Below are positions 1-8,401 of a DNA stretch of 64,000 nucleotides, piece after piece. The DNA comes from Flavobacterium chilense (lineage in GTDB: Bacteria; Bacteroidota; Bacteroidia; Flavobacteriales; Flavobacteriaceae): NCBI RefSeq assembly GCF_001602525.1, contig NZ_LSYT01000006.1, forward strand, positions 1-64,000, written 5' to 3'. The notes under the pieces are model-generated. The model was given only the letters and a program-made list of their open reading frames with translations. It made no database searches and was not told where the DNA came from. Each line of letters starts with the position of its first letter. The stretch's first letter is position 1. Position numbers and translations under genes: made by a program.

Positions 1-48
1 CAAAAGACTTTTAAACTTTAAGACTTGTGACTTTAGACTAAAAACCTT

Positions 49-155
49 AAGGTGGTTATTGCGGCGGGGCTCACCTCTTCCCATCCCGAACAGAGTAGTT
101 AAGCCCGCCTGCGCAGATGGTACTGCAGTTATGTGGGAGAGTATGTCGTCGCCTT
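49..155 (+). rRNA. rrf: 5S ribosomal RNA
   Basis: The segment has the bacterial 5S layout: terminal stem arms (AAGGTGG near 49 and GTCGCCTT near 148-155), the conserved loop with CCCATCCCGAACAG, and the GATGGTACTGC arm. It is about 107 nt long, normal for Bacteroidota. It is the last gene of an rRNA operon whose 23S gene must lie left of the window. Ends are set by the terminal stem and may be off by a few bases. Confidence 0.95.
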
Positions 156-162
156 TCTTTTT

Positions 163-195
163 AAAACCCTATCCAAATTAAGATAGGGTTTTTTA
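163..195 (+). terminator. Terminator-like hairpin after 5S rRNA
   Basis: AAACCCTATC pairs with GATAGGGTTT across a short A/T loop and is followed by a run of T. It lies just after the 5S gene and before tRNA-Phe, so it probably ends the rRNA transcript or attenuates read-through into the tRNAs. Confidence 0.75.
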
Positions 196-231
196 TTCTT
201 ACTTTTGCTTATTGAATAATGAGTAAAATAA

Positions 232-304
232 GGTACCTTAGCTCAGATGGTAGAGCAATGGACTGAAAATCCATGTGTCCCTGGTTCGATCCCTGGAGGT
301 ACCA
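232..304 (+). tRNA. tRNA-Phe (GAA)
   Basis: A 73-nt cloverleaf: acceptor arms GGTACCT and AGGTACC plus discriminator A, D arm GCTCAGATGGTAGAGC, anticodon loop CTGAAAA (anticodon GAA), and T arm with GGTTCGATCC. CCA is not encoded. It is followed after six bases by tRNA-Leu. Confidence 0.97.
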
Positions 305-310
305 CATAAT

Positions 311-396
311 GCTCGGATGGTGAAATTGGTAGACACGCTGGACTTAAAATCCAGTGAACAGCAATGTTCGTGCGGGTTCAAGTCCCGCTCTGAGTA
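311..396 (+). tRNA. tRNA-Leu (TAA)
   Basis: An 86-nt class II tRNA with a long variable arm (GAACAGCAATGTTC). The anticodon stem CTGGA/TCCAG encloses CTTAAAA, so the anticodon is TAA. The T arm contains GGTTCAAGTCC. The first acceptor pair would be G:U with the ends chosen here, so the ends may be off by a base. Confidence 0.95.
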
Positions 397-398
397 CT

Positions 399-437
399 AA
401 AAGCTTTAAGGAATTTATTTTCTTAAAGCTTTTTTTA
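399..437 (+). terminator. Terminator after tRNA-Leu
   Basis: AAAGCTTTAAG pairs with CTTAAAGCTTT and is followed by a T run. It closes the 5S-tRNA-tRNA transcript. Confidence 0.8.
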
Positions 438-574
438 TATATAATATTTTTGAGTATTTATATTACTTGTTGTTTGAAATAGGTCTTTAGGACTTCCATT
501 GAGATAATATTGAGTTTTAGGATTGAAAAACTCTGATTATGGTTGAGTTTTTATATAAATATTATAGAGAAAGA

Positions 575-680
575 TCTTGATAACCTAATTGCGTTAGGGA
601 TGGGAGCGGTATCCTTTTGTTTTTTCCTTTAAAAAACAAAAGATTAAGCGGACAGCCCGACCTGAAAGGAAACGCCCATA
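575..680 (+). ncRNA. Structured RNA candidate, copy 1
   Basis: The block has a closing stem GCGTT (591-595) with AACGC (671-675), then the conserved segments AGGGATGGGAGCGGTATCC and GCGGACAGCCCGACC. The variable middle is a perfect hairpin (CTTTTGTTTTTT with AAAAAACAAAAG). A second copy at 18390-18488 keeps the conserved segments, but its closing stem is GCGTG/CACGC, so the last base pair changes on both sides. This layout recalls conserved flavobacterial RNA motifs such as Flavo-1, from memory only. The transcribed strand is not certain. No protein gene occupies 438-726, and I see nothing else in that stretch. Confidence 0.6.
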
Positions 681-726
681 ATAATCTCGTTAGTGACTAT
701 GGTTTTGTACGTCAGTTGATTATAAA

Positions 727-1740
727 TTAGATTTTTTGACTATCAACGGCATTGATAAACTGGATTACGCCATTCATAAAGACTTTTTGATCATCCCACA
801 TGGCTAAATGACTGCCGTTTGGACAAAACAAATAACGTCCTTTTTTGACTAATTTGCTTTGTTCTTCCATTGCTTTTGGATCCATAGTATCGTATTTTGC
901 ACCAATCATTAATGTTGGAATTGTAATTTCATGTAGTCGGTTTTTGATATCCCATTTGGCTAATCTTCCACTGATACCAAATTCACTTGGACCTTGCATT
1001 AAGGTATAAATTTCTCCATTTACATGTTTGCTGGCACGATTTAATCCGTCTGGCCATTCTTTTAAGCGGCATAGATGTTCTTTGTAAAAGTTTGGAAGCA
1101 ATAATTCCATATATCTTGGGTTTCCAAAATCTTTTTTGGCTTCTAAAGCTCTTATTTCAGCAAGAATTTCTGGCTTCATTTGTTTTGCCAAAACTTCATC
1201 AGCATATTTTCCGTATTCAGGAGCGCTGGCCATCATATTAGATACTAATAATCCTTTCATGTTTTGTTGATATTTCAGGGCATATTCCATTGCAAGAATG
1301 CCTCCCCAGGAATTTCCGAGAACATAAAAATTTTCTTTATCAGCATTAATTGCTTTTCGTACCTGCTCAACTTCATCAACAAATCTATCAATTGTCCATA
1401 AACTGCTGTCTTTCGGCTGGTCGCTGTAATAAGATCCTAGCTGGTCATATTCGTAAAACTCGAAACCTTCTCGTTGAAAAAATGTTTCAAAACATTCCAT
1501 GTATTCGTGTGTCATTGCCGGGCCTCCGTGTAATAACAAGACTTTTACTTTTGCGTTATTGCCAAAACGTTTTGTCCAGACCTTAAATTCTCCTTTTGGT
1601 GTTTTTATAGGGATCATTTTTACCCCTGCTGATTCAGGATTTTCCTGATCGTAAGTAAAATAATTGGAAAGATTTGTATTATTTTCTTTTTTACAAGATG
1701 TCATAAGTAAAATAATTGTAAAAGTTAGGATATAACGCAT
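727..1740 (-). CDS. Alpha/beta-hydrolase lipoprotein, proline iminopeptidase family (S33)
   Basis: The 337-residue product starts with a lipoprotein signal (hydrophobic stretch ending TSCKK), so it is probably anchored in the outer or inner membrane facing the periplasm. It shows the family HGGPA motif after strand 3 (near residue 71; usual form HGGPG, oxyanion hole), the nucleophile elbow GNSWGG (near 143), and a C-terminal GSHLAMWD segment carrying the likely catalytic His. These are marks of proline iminopeptidase-like hydrolases, which remove N-terminal proline or hydrolyse amino-acid amides. The exact substrate cannot be read from sequence. It is divergent from the PepSY-like gene at 1879 across 138 bp and runs towards the RNA element at 575-680. 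Confidence 0.85.
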   Translation of the reverse strand: MRYILTFTIILLMTSCKKENNTNLSNYFTYDQENPESAGVKMIPIKTPKGEFKVWTKRFGNNAKVKVLLLHGGPAMTHEYMECFETFFQREGFEFYEYDQLGSYYSDQPKDSSLWTIDRFVDEVEQVRKAINADKENFYVLGNSWGGILAMEYALKYQQNMKGLLVSNMMASAPEYGKYADEVLAKQMKPEILAEIRALEAKKDFGNPRYMELLLPNFYKEHLCRLKEWPDGLNRASKHVNGEIYTLMQGPSEFGISGRLAKWDIKNRLHEITIPTLMIGAKYDTMDPKAMEEQSKLVKKGRYLFCPNGSHLAMWDDQKVFMNGVIQFINAVDSQKI

Positions 1741-1817
1741 GTGATTGGATTTTAATGGTTTAGACTAAGTTACAAATTAAAGGTTACGCATTTTAAAAAC
1801 TTTAAAAGTTTCTTAAA

Positions 1818-1825
1818 TAGATTTG
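1818..1825 (+). promoter_or_regulatory. Bacteroidota -7 box before the PepSY-like gene
   Basis: TAGATTTG matches TAnnTTTG exactly and lies 54 bp before the ATG at 1879. I did not find a convincing -33 TTTG at the right distance. Confidence 0.4.
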
Positions 1826-1878
1826 ATCGTGATTTTTCTTGAAGTAAATTAGTAGTACTATGCTTAAATAAATGAATT

Positions 1879-2313
1879 ATGAAAAATAGAATATTTATAG
1901 CTGTAGTATTGTTGTTGTTAACAATTTCGGCAAGCGCACAGAAGAAAATCGAAGTTACTGAACTGCCAAAACCTGCACAGGAATTTTTGAAGAAACATTT
2001 TAACCACACTACAGTTGTAAGTGCTAAAAAAGATGCGGAACATGGTGAAAAAGGTTTTGAGGTTAAACTTAAGGACGGAACAGAAGTCGAATTTTGGAAA
2101 GAAGGATCTTATAGAGAAGTTGATGGGGGAAACAAACCAATTCCGACCGCTTTTATCCCGGATAATATTAAAGAATATGTGATTAAAAATCATCCAAACG
2201 AAAAAATAACACATATAGATTATGGACACAAAGATTTGGATGTTGATTTAACAAACAATATTGATTTAGAATTTACGAAAGACGGTAAAATTCTAAAGGA
2301 TAAAAAAAAATAA
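1879..2313 (+). CDS. Secreted PepSY-like protein (PF11396-type)
   Basis: 144 residues with a clear signal peptide (MKNRIFIAVVLLLLTISASA, cleavage before QKK). The mature part consists of two short alpha/beta repeats: a KxVxxxELPKPAQEFLKKHF helix followed by the strands FEVKLKDGTEVEFWKEG, then IKEYVIKNHP followed by YGHKDLDVDLTNNIDLEF. This is the pattern of the PepSY-like (formerly beta-lactamase-inhibitor-like) family common in the Bacteroidota periplasm. Its role is unknown; binding or inhibiting an extracytoplasmic protein is the usual guess. It has its own possible promoter and no operon partner. Confidence 0.8.
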   Translation: MKNRIFIAVVLLLLTISASAQKKIEVTELPKPAQEFLKKHFNHTTVVSAKKDAEHGEKGFEVKLKDGTEVEFWKEGSYREVDGGNKPIPTAFIPDNIKEYVIKNHPNEKITHIDYGHKDLDVDLTNNIDLEFTKDGKILKDKKK

Positions 2314-2392
2314 AACATATTTTTTAACCAATTTTTGCAAAAGAACATCATGAGAGAAAATAGTTTATATTTACATTTCTATTTTTTATTTC

Positions 2393-3424
2393 ATGGAAGA
2401 AAATAAACATGTAACGATTTACGATATTGCCGAGCGCTTAAACCTGGCAACGTCGACTATTTCACGCGCTTTAAAAGATCATCATACAATAAGTGATAAA
2501 ACGATAAAGAAAGTGAAAAAAACTGCCGAAGAAATGGGTTTTGTACCCAACACTTTAGCAGCGGGTTTACGCGGAAATAAAACCAGAACTATTGGTGTTT
2601 TAATTCCAACCGTTACGCAACCATTTTTGTCCTCTTTAATCAGCGGAATCGAAATTACAGCTCAGAAATCTGACTATACAGTCATTATTATGCAGTCGCA
2701 TGATTCTTATGAAGAAGAAGTAAATATGGCAAAGTCCTTATACAGCAATCGTGTAAGTGGTGTTATTTGTTCTCTGGCAATGGAAACAAGGGATACGGCG
2801 CATTTTCATCAGTTTTCGAATAATAATATTCCGTTGGTATTTGTGGATAGGGTTCCTAAAGATTATAACACTTTTAGAGTTGTAATCGACAATTATTCTG
2901 CAGGTTATAAAGCAACAAAACATCTTATTGAACAAGGTTGCATTCGTATTGCACATTTAACTGCCGGCTCTGAATTAGGAAATCTCTATAACGAAAGAAA
3001 AAGAGGCTATATAGAAGCCTTAAAGGATCATAATATTCCGGTAGAAGAAGAATTAATCATTAATTTGAATTCTGTTACCTACGAAGACGGAGTAAAAGCC
3101 AGCAATGCTTTATTTGATTTAAAACCTATGCCGGACGGATTATTCGCTCCCGGCGATATTCTGGCTGTAAGTGCTGTGCAAACGGCTAAAAAAAGAGGTA
3201 TTAAAGTGCCGGAAGAATTTAAAGTAATTGGATTTAATAACGACCCGATTTCACAAATCATTGACCCTAATTTATCGACTATAACGCATCCTGCCGAAAA
3301 AATGGGAAAAGCAGCGGCCGAAATTATTATCAAAAATTTGAAATCGTCTAAAAATGATGATGCAAAAGAAATTACTTTTTTAAATACAGAAGTACTTGCC
3401 AGAGAGTCGTCTAGTAAAGAATAA
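2393..3424 (+). CDS. LacI-family transcriptional regulator
   Basis: 343 residues, full length for LacI/GalR proteins. The N-terminal HTH (VTIYDIAERLNLATSTISRAL, residues about 7-27) is followed by the hinge region VPNTLAAGLRG and then a periplasmic-binding-protein-like sensor starting IGVLIPT near residue 65. The stop TAA is followed at once by the ATG of an AraC-type gene, so the two are probably co-transcribed. It is the only complete LacI protein in the window and lies 1.7 kb before the first of six LacI-like operators (5090, 13769, 13847, 16544, 23816, 24167). I infer that it could control the xylan genes. The sequence does not prove the pairing. Confidence 0.9.
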   Translation: MEENKHVTIYDIAERLNLATSTISRALKDHHTISDKTIKKVKKTAEEMGFVPNTLAAGLRGNKTRTIGVLIPTVTQPFLSSLISGIEITAQKSDYTVIIMQSHDSYEEEVNMAKSLYSNRVSGVICSLAMETRDTAHFHQFSNNNIPLVFVDRVPKDYNTFRVVIDNYSAGYKATKHLIEQGCIRIAHLTAGSELGNLYNERKRGYIEALKDHNIPVEEELIINLNSVTYEDGVKASNALFDLKPMPDGLFAPGDILAVSAVQTAKKRGIKVPEEFKVIGFNNDPISQIIDPNLSTITHPAEKMGKAAAEIIIKNLKSSKNDDAKEITFLNTEVLARESSSKE

Positions 3425-4309
3425 ATGAGAAAAAATGAATTGTCATTTATGGATACGATTACACTTCCCGATGAAATGAATTTGGAAAACACACAACTAG
3501 TGCATGTTGTGGATTATAGAAGTTCTAAAGATGTTTCTAAACAGCAAATAATTCTAAATCAGAACATAATCAGTTTTCTTATTGAAGGAACAAAAGAAGC
3601 TATTTTTGATAACGCAATATTGTCTATAGATTCTTCTAAGTTTTTAGTAATGAAATCAGGAAATTGTTTGATGACTGAAAAAAAGATTTCTGAAGATTCT
3701 AATTACAGAAGTGTGCTGCTATTTTTCTCTAATGAAATGGTTCATAATTTCATCAGAAAAATGGAATTTAAGGATTTTGAAGCACTAGATCCAAAATCTG
3801 TTTATGCTTTTGATTATGATGAATTTATAAAGCGATTTGTCTTTAGTTTAGTTGATATTTCTATACTTTCGGAAGATATTAAATTCAAGTTATTAGAAGT
3901 TAAGTTTGAAGAAATCATGCTTTATTTAGCCGAAAAATATGGAACCGAATTTTTATATTCCCTAACTATAAACAGTGATAATGCTACTCAAAAGTTTATT
4001 CAGGTAATTGAAAACAGCCACTTGAGTAAATTAACCTTAAAAGAACTGGCATTTTTATGCAATATGAGTGTTTCAACATTCAAAAGAGAATTTGAAAAAC
4101 ATTATGCTGAGTCTCCTATAAAATGGTTTCAAAATAAAAGACTGGAATTTGCACATTATTTACTACAGCAAGAACAAAAGAATCCATCAGAAATTTATTT
4201 TGAAGTAGGTTACGAAAACTTATCGAGTTTTACGCAGGCCTATAAATTAAAATATGGCGTCACACCAAAACAAAATCAGAAAAACTGGACTTTTAGCAAT
4301 AGTTTTTGA
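3425..4309 (+). CDS. AraC-family transcriptional regulator
   Basis: 294 residues. The C-terminal third has the two helix-turn-helices of AraC/XylS proteins (KLTLKELAFLCNMSVSTFKREF and EIYFEVGYENLSSFTQAYK) and ends with the usual YGVTPKQN. The N-terminal part resembles the ExsA-like sensor domains of Bacteroidota regulators, and its ligand is unknown. The first ATG abuts the LacI stop codon. A second ATG at 3449 (residue 9) is an equally possible start because neither has a strong ribosome-binding site. The gene is probably translationally coupled to the LacI gene. Confidence 0.88.
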   Translation: MRKNELSFMDTITLPDEMNLENTQLVHVVDYRSSKDVSKQQIILNQNIISFLIEGTKEAIFDNAILSIDSSKFLVMKSGNCLMTEKKISEDSNYRSVLLFFSNEMVHNFIRKMEFKDFEALDPKSVYAFDYDEFIKRFVFSLVDISILSEDIKFKLLEVKFEEIMLYLAEKYGTEFLYSLTINSDNATQKFIQVIENSHLSKLTLKELAFLCNMSVSTFKREFEKHYAESPIKWFQNKRLEFAHYLLQQEQKNPSEIYFEVGYENLSSFTQAYKLKYGVTPKQNQKNWTFSNSF

Positions 4310-4376
4310 TCCTTTCTCTAAAGTTTCTTTGGCATCTCCGAGCCTAAATTTGCTTAAAATTTTAAAACAAAGTAAA

Positions 4377-4922
4377 ATGAAAAAGCTAAATTTAATTTTG
4401 GTGTTGTCTTTAATTTTCACAACAACAATTTTTGCCCAAAAAACATTTACCCTAACCAGTAAAGATTTAGGAGGAGAAACTACCAAACTTCAGGAATTCA
4501 ACGGATTTGGATGCTCAGGCGAAAATCAATCCCCAGAATTGTTATGGAAAAATGCTCCTGAAGGAACCAAAAGTTTTGCCATAACAATGTACGATCCTGA
4601 TGCGCCAACAGGAAGCGGATTCTGGCATTGGGTAATCGTTGATATTCCTGCAAACGTAAATGAATTGGTGACTAATGCAGGAATTAAAAGCAATTTAATT
4701 CCAAAAGGAGCTATTCAAAGTGTTACAGATTATGGAATTAAAGGATTTGGAGGTCCTTGTCCACCGGAAGGCCACGGATTTCATCAATACATAATTACGG
4801 TTTATGCATTAAAAACGGATAAATTAGGAACGAATGAAAATACAAATCCAGCTGTAGTTGGTTTTAATCTTTGGAACCAAACCTTAGCCAAAGCAAGTAT
4901 TGTAGCGTATTACAAACGATAA
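4377..4922 (+). CDS. Secreted PEBP-like protein (YbhB/YbcL, Raf kinase inhibitor-like)
   Basis: 181 residues from the ATG at 4377. An in-frame earlier ATG at 4254 lies inside the AraC gene and would hide the signal peptide MKKLNLILVLSLIFTTTIFA, so 4377 is preferred. The mature protein carries the phosphatidylethanolamine-binding-protein signatures YDPDAPTGSGFWHWVIVDIP (near 70-90) and GPCPPEGHGFHQYIITVYAL. The family binds small anionic ligands. The function of bacterial members is not settled. A hairpin terminator follows at 4980. Confidence 0.88.
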   Translation: MKKLNLILVLSLIFTTTIFAQKTFTLTSKDLGGETTKLQEFNGFGCSGENQSPELLWKNAPEGTKSFAITMYDPDAPTGSGFWHWVIVDIPANVNELVTNAGIKSNLIPKGAIQSVTDYGIKGFGGPCPPEGHGFHQYIITVYALKTDKLGTNENTNPAVVGFNLWNQTLAKASIVAYYKR

Positions 4923-4979
4923 AAATCAGATTAAAAATATCGAAATTTCAGGATTTCAACTCTTGAATTCAACCCCGCT

Positions 4980-5015
4980 AAAGCAGGATAGTTTTTATAA
5001 TTATCCTGCTTTTAT
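4980..5015 (+). terminator. Terminator after the PEBP gene
   Basis: AAAGCAGGATA pairs with TATCCTGCTTT across an 11-nt loop and is followed by TATTT. It separates the regulator/PEBP group from the xylan genes. Confidence 0.7.
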
Positions 5016-5078
5016 TTGTTACAGAAATTTATTTTAAGAAAAAAAGAGAGCTAAAATTTTTTTCTTAAACAACAATCC

Positions 5079-5101
5079 TATATTTTTACACAACCGATTG
5101 C
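5079..5101 (+). promoter_or_regulatory. Promoter -7 box and LacI-type operator before GH67
   Basis: ACAACCGATTGC at 5090-5101 is a near-palindrome with the central CG typical of LacI-family operators. TATATTTT at 5079-5086 fits the TAnnTTTG -7 box in seven of eight positions, so a bound repressor would cover the transcription start. A 17-nt stretch (5084-5100) is identical to 13841-13857 before the symporter gene. The rest of the 4923-5222 gap is A/T-rich without a gene. Confidence 0.6.
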
Positions 5102-5222
5102 AATTGTTGTTTTGTTTAGAATAATACATTTTTTAAATTAAAATTTTATCAAATAGTATTGTTGAGATGTAAAACGTTGATGATGCAAAATGAAAGCTTT
5201 TTAAGAATAAACTAATAAGTAA

Positions 5223-7376
5223 ATGATTTCAGTAAGATTTGTTTTCCTGTTTTTTTTAATTTCTTTTTTCGCTGTAGCGCAAAAGGATTATAAATTATGG
5301 CTTCAATATGGCAGTATAACAAATCCAGCAATTGCTTCAGAATATAAAAAAAATATTCAGGGAATTGTTTCTTTGGGAAATTCCAGAACTTCTGCAATTG
5401 CAGTAAAAGAATTAGAAAACGGAATTGCCGATATGCTGGAAAGCAAACCGGAAACTAAATCAACAATTAAAGGAGAAAACAATCTGATTATAGGTTCGCA
5501 AAATTCTTTAAATCCTGATTTAGAAAAAGCATTAAAAGCAGATTTTGATAAAATAAACAACGAAGGTTATATCATTAAATCTATCAGTTTTAAAAATAAA
5601 AAACAGCTTCTTATTACAGGAAAAAATGATGTTGCGGTTTTATATGGTGTTTTTAATTTTTTGAGGTTGATGCAGACCAATAAATCAATCAAAAACTTAA
5701 ATATCGCCGATTCCCCAAAAATAAATATCCGAATCTTAAATCATTGGGATAATCTTGATAGAACTGTAGAACGGGGTTATGCAGGTTTCTCGTTATGGAA
5801 CTGGCAGAAATTGCCTGATTTTATCGATCAAAGATATATAGATTATGCCAGAGCGAATGCGTCAATCGGAATCAACGGAACAGTTTTGACAAATGTAAAT
5901 GCAAACGCTTTAATCCTGACGCCGCAATATTTAGAAAAAGTCGAAGCTTTAGCCAATGTTTTCAGGTCTTACGGAATAAAAGTCTACTTAACCGCAAGAT
6001 TTTCAGCACCAATCGAAATAGGAAATTTAAAAACGGCCGATCCAAAAGATCCTGAAGTCATCAATTGGTGGAAAAATAAAGCAAAAGAAATCTATAAACG
6101 AATTCCAGATTTTGGCGGGTTTTTGGTAAAAGCCAATTCAGAAGGTCAGCCTGGTCCTCAAAATTATGGCAGGGATCATGTCGATGGTGCCAATATGCTG
6201 GCTGATGCAGTTGCTCCGTTTGGAGGCATAATTATGTGGAGAGCCTTTGTATATTCAGAACACGATGCAAATGATCGTGCAAAACAGGCTTATGCCGAAT
6301 TTCAGTCCTATGATGGAAAATTTAAAGAAAACGTAATCGTTCAGGTTAAAAACGGAGCAATCGATTTTCAGCCGAGAGAACCTTTTCATCCTTTATTTGG
6401 AGCAATGCCGAAAACGCCTTTAATGATGGAATTTCAAATCACACAAGAATATTTAGGTTTCAGTACACATTTGGTTTTTCTACCTAAATTGTTTCAGGAA
6501 GTTTTAGAATCAGATACATATCAAAAAGGAAAAGGATCAACTGTTGCCAAAGTTGTTGATGGTACTTTATATGAAAATAAACTAACCGGAATTGCCGGCG
6601 TTGCCAATATTGGAAACGATTTAAACTGGACAGGTCATCCTTTTGCGCAAGCCAATTGGTATGGTTTCGGGAGACTGGCGTGGAATCCGTATTTAGATTC
6701 AGAAACTATTGCTGATGAATGGTTAAGATGTACATTTTCGAATGATGAAAATTTCATCGAACCTGTAAAAAATATCATGATAGAATCGCGTGAAGCCGTT
6801 GTCAATTATATGACACCACTTGGTTTGCATCATATTATGGATACTGGACATCATTACGGGCCGGGACCTTGGGTTTCTAATTTATCACGGCCAGAATGGA
6901 ATCCGACGTATTATCATAAAGCAGATAAAAACGGAATTGGTTTCGATCGATCAAAATCGGGAACCAATGCGGTTTCACAATACGCACCAGAAGCAGCAAA
7001 TCTTTTTGATAATGTAGAAACTTGTCCTGAAAAAGATTTATTGTGGTTCCATCATGTTTCATGGGATTATAAACTGAAAAATGGACAAACGCTTTGGAAC
7101 GGACTTTCGCTTAAATATCAGGAAGGTGTCAATCAGGTTACATCAATGCAAAATGTTTGGGATCAGACAGAAAAATATGTTGACAGCGAACGTTTCAATG
7201 AAGTAAAAATGCTATTAGAAATTCAGTATAAAGAAGCAAAATGGTGGCGGGATGCCTGTTTGTTATATTTTCAACAGTTTTCAGGTAAAGAACTTCCTGA
7301 CGGAGTTGAAAAACCAACACAGACATTAGAGTATTTCAAATCATTAAAATTCCCTTTTGCACCGGGAAATGGATAA
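5223..7376 (+). CDS. Alpha-glucuronidase, glycoside hydrolase family 67
   Basis: 717 residues, typical for GH67, with a signal peptide ending FFAVAQ, so periplasmic. The enzyme removes (4-O-methyl)glucuronic acid from the non-reducing end of xylo-oligosaccharides. Conserved GH67 blocks are present: WNWQKLPDFIDQRYIDYARA, GGFLVKANSEGQPGP and IDFQPREPFHPLFGAMP. E307 (in NSEGQ), D381 (in IDFQ) and E409 (in TQEYLG) match in spacing the acid E292 and bases D365/E393 known from the Cellvibrio japonicus enzyme. It heads the cluster with the SDR and mannonate dehydratase genes, which would use the released glucuronate. A LacI-type operator lies 120 bp upstream. Confidence 0.95.
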   Translation: MISVRFVFLFFLISFFAVAQKDYKLWLQYGSITNPAIASEYKKNIQGIVSLGNSRTSAIAVKELENGIADMLESKPETKSTIKGENNLIIGSQNSLNPDLEKALKADFDKINNEGYIIKSISFKNKKQLLITGKNDVAVLYGVFNFLRLMQTNKSIKNLNIADSPKINIRILNHWDNLDRTVERGYAGFSLWNWQKLPDFIDQRYIDYARANASIGINGTVLTNVNANALILTPQYLEKVEALANVFRSYGIKVYLTARFSAPIEIGNLKTADPKDPEVINWWKNKAKEIYKRIPDFGGFLVKANSEGQPGPQNYGRDHVDGANMLADAVAPFGGIIMWRAFVYSEHDANDRAKQAYAEFQSYDGKFKENVIVQVKNGAIDFQPREPFHPLFGAMPKTPLMMEFQITQEYLGFSTHLVFLPKLFQEVLESDTYQKGKGSTVAKVVDGTLYENKLTGIAGVANIGNDLNWTGHPFAQANWYGFGRLAWNPYLDSETIADEWLRCTFSNDENFIEPVKNIMIESREAVVNYMTPLGLHHIMDTGHHYGPGPWVSNLSRPEWNPTYYHKADKNGIGFDRSKSGTNAVSQYAPEAANLFDNVETCPEKDLLWFHHVSWDYKLKNGQTLWNGLSLKYQEGVNQVTSMQNVWDQTEKYVDSERFNEVKMLLEIQYKEAKWWRDACLLYFQQFSGKELPDGVEKPTQTLEYFKSLKFPFAPGNG

Positions 7377-7392
7377 ATAAAAAATAAAATAA

Positions 7393-7524
7393 ACACATAG
7401 AAACATAGATTTATATTTAACTCAAAAAAGATTAAAGAAAGAAACTAGTTTCTCACACATAGCTATGTGTATTAATGCAAGTGAAACGCCTTTGTAGACA
7501 AAGAAAGACTATGTTTCTATGTGT
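7393..7524. repeat. Dispersed repeat with 16-bp terminal inverted repeats, full copy
   Basis: Perfect 16-bp ends, ACACATAGAAACATAG (7393-7408) and its complement at 7509-7524, enclose a second perfect palindrome ACACATAGCTATGTGT (7455-7470). The right half (AAGTGAAACGCCTTT...ACTATGTTTCTATGTGT) recurs near 9770-9840 and 12520-12592. It fills the gap between the GH67 and SDR genes and has no coding capacity, so it is MITE-like or REP-like. Confidence 0.7.
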
Positions 7525-7557
7525 GTAAAAATAGTATAAAAAATATTTTAATAAATT

Positions 7558-8295
7558 ATGAGCAAGAAAACGGCAATTGTAACCGGAGGAAATTCGGGTT
7601 TAGGTTTTGCAACAGCAAAAAAGCTTTGTGACAACGGAATCACAACCTACATCATCGGACGATCAAAAGAAAAAACAGAAGATGCCTGCAGAGAGATTGG
7701 AGAAAATGCTATTCCGGTAATTTTCGATTTAAATGATTTAAAAGGAATCCCTGTGATGATTGAAAATATTACAAAAAACAGTCGAATTGACATTTTGGTT
7801 AACAACGCCGGAATCAATATGAAGAAAGAATTTGCTGATGTAACCGATGAAGATTTCTTAACGATAATTCATACCAATCTTTTGAGTGTTTTTGCAGTAA
7901 GTCGAGAAGTGGTAAAAAATATGAAAGTAAACGGAGGCGGGAGCATTATCAATATTAGTTCGATGGCGTCGCAATACGGGATTCCAAAAGTAATTGCGTA
8001 TTCGGCAAGTAAAGGTGCGATTGAATCGATGACACGTGCAATGGCAGTAGAATTGGCTTCTTCTGGCATTCGTGTAAACTGTATTGCTCCGGGATTTATC
8101 AAAACCAAAATGTCATCAACAGCCTTGGATAATGATCCGGAAAGAAAAAATAAAGTACTGGGAAGAACGCCAATGGGCTATTTAGGAGAACCGTCAGACA
8201 TTGCAGATGCCGTTTATTATTTCGCTTTAAGCGAATCAAAATATACTACAGGTACAGTGTTGCCGGTTGATGGCGGGAATAGTATTGGGTTTTAA
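7558..8295 (+). CDS. SDR-family oxidoreductase, probable D-mannonate oxidoreductase
   Basis: 245 residues, a classical short-chain dehydrogenase: cofactor loop TGGNSGLG (residues 9-16), NNAG (near 82), the catalytic Ser in NISSMAS, YSASK with the Tyr/Lys pair, and a C-terminal PVDGGNS. No signal peptide, so cytoplasmic. It sits between alpha-glucuronidase and mannonate dehydratase, where Bacteroidota often encode an SDR that reduces fructuronate to mannonate in place of the UxuB type. This role is inferred from context. The sequence alone shows only an NAD(P)-dependent SDR. Glucuronate isomerase (uxaC) is not in the window. Confidence 0.85.
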   Translation: MSKKTAIVTGGNSGLGFATAKKLCDNGITTYIIGRSKEKTEDACREIGENAIPVIFDLNDLKGIPVMIENITKNSRIDILVNNAGINMKKEFADVTDEDFLTIIHTNLLSVFAVSREVVKNMKVNGGGSIINISSMASQYGIPKVIAYSASKGAIESMTRAMAVELASSGIRVNCIAPGFIKTKMSSTALDNDPERKNKVLGRTPMGYLGEPSDIADAVYYFALSESKYTTGTVLPVDGGNSIGF

Positions 8296-8304
8296 TTGTA
8301 AAAA

Positions 8305-8388
8305 ATGCCACAAAGGCGCTAAGGCGCAAAGCTTTATTTTGAAAAATTTTGAAGAGACAAACTTTGTGACTTAGCGCCTTCGTGGCAT
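8305..8388. repeat. Imperfect palindromic intergenic repeat
   Basis: ATGCCACAAAGGCGCTAAGG at the left pairs with the complement of CTTAGCGCCTTCGTGGCAT at the right. Most of the short gap between the SDR and uxuA genes is this hairpin. It may end or attenuate transcription, or protect the message. Confidence 0.65.
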
Positions 8389-8401
8389 AAAAAAAAGAAG
8401 T

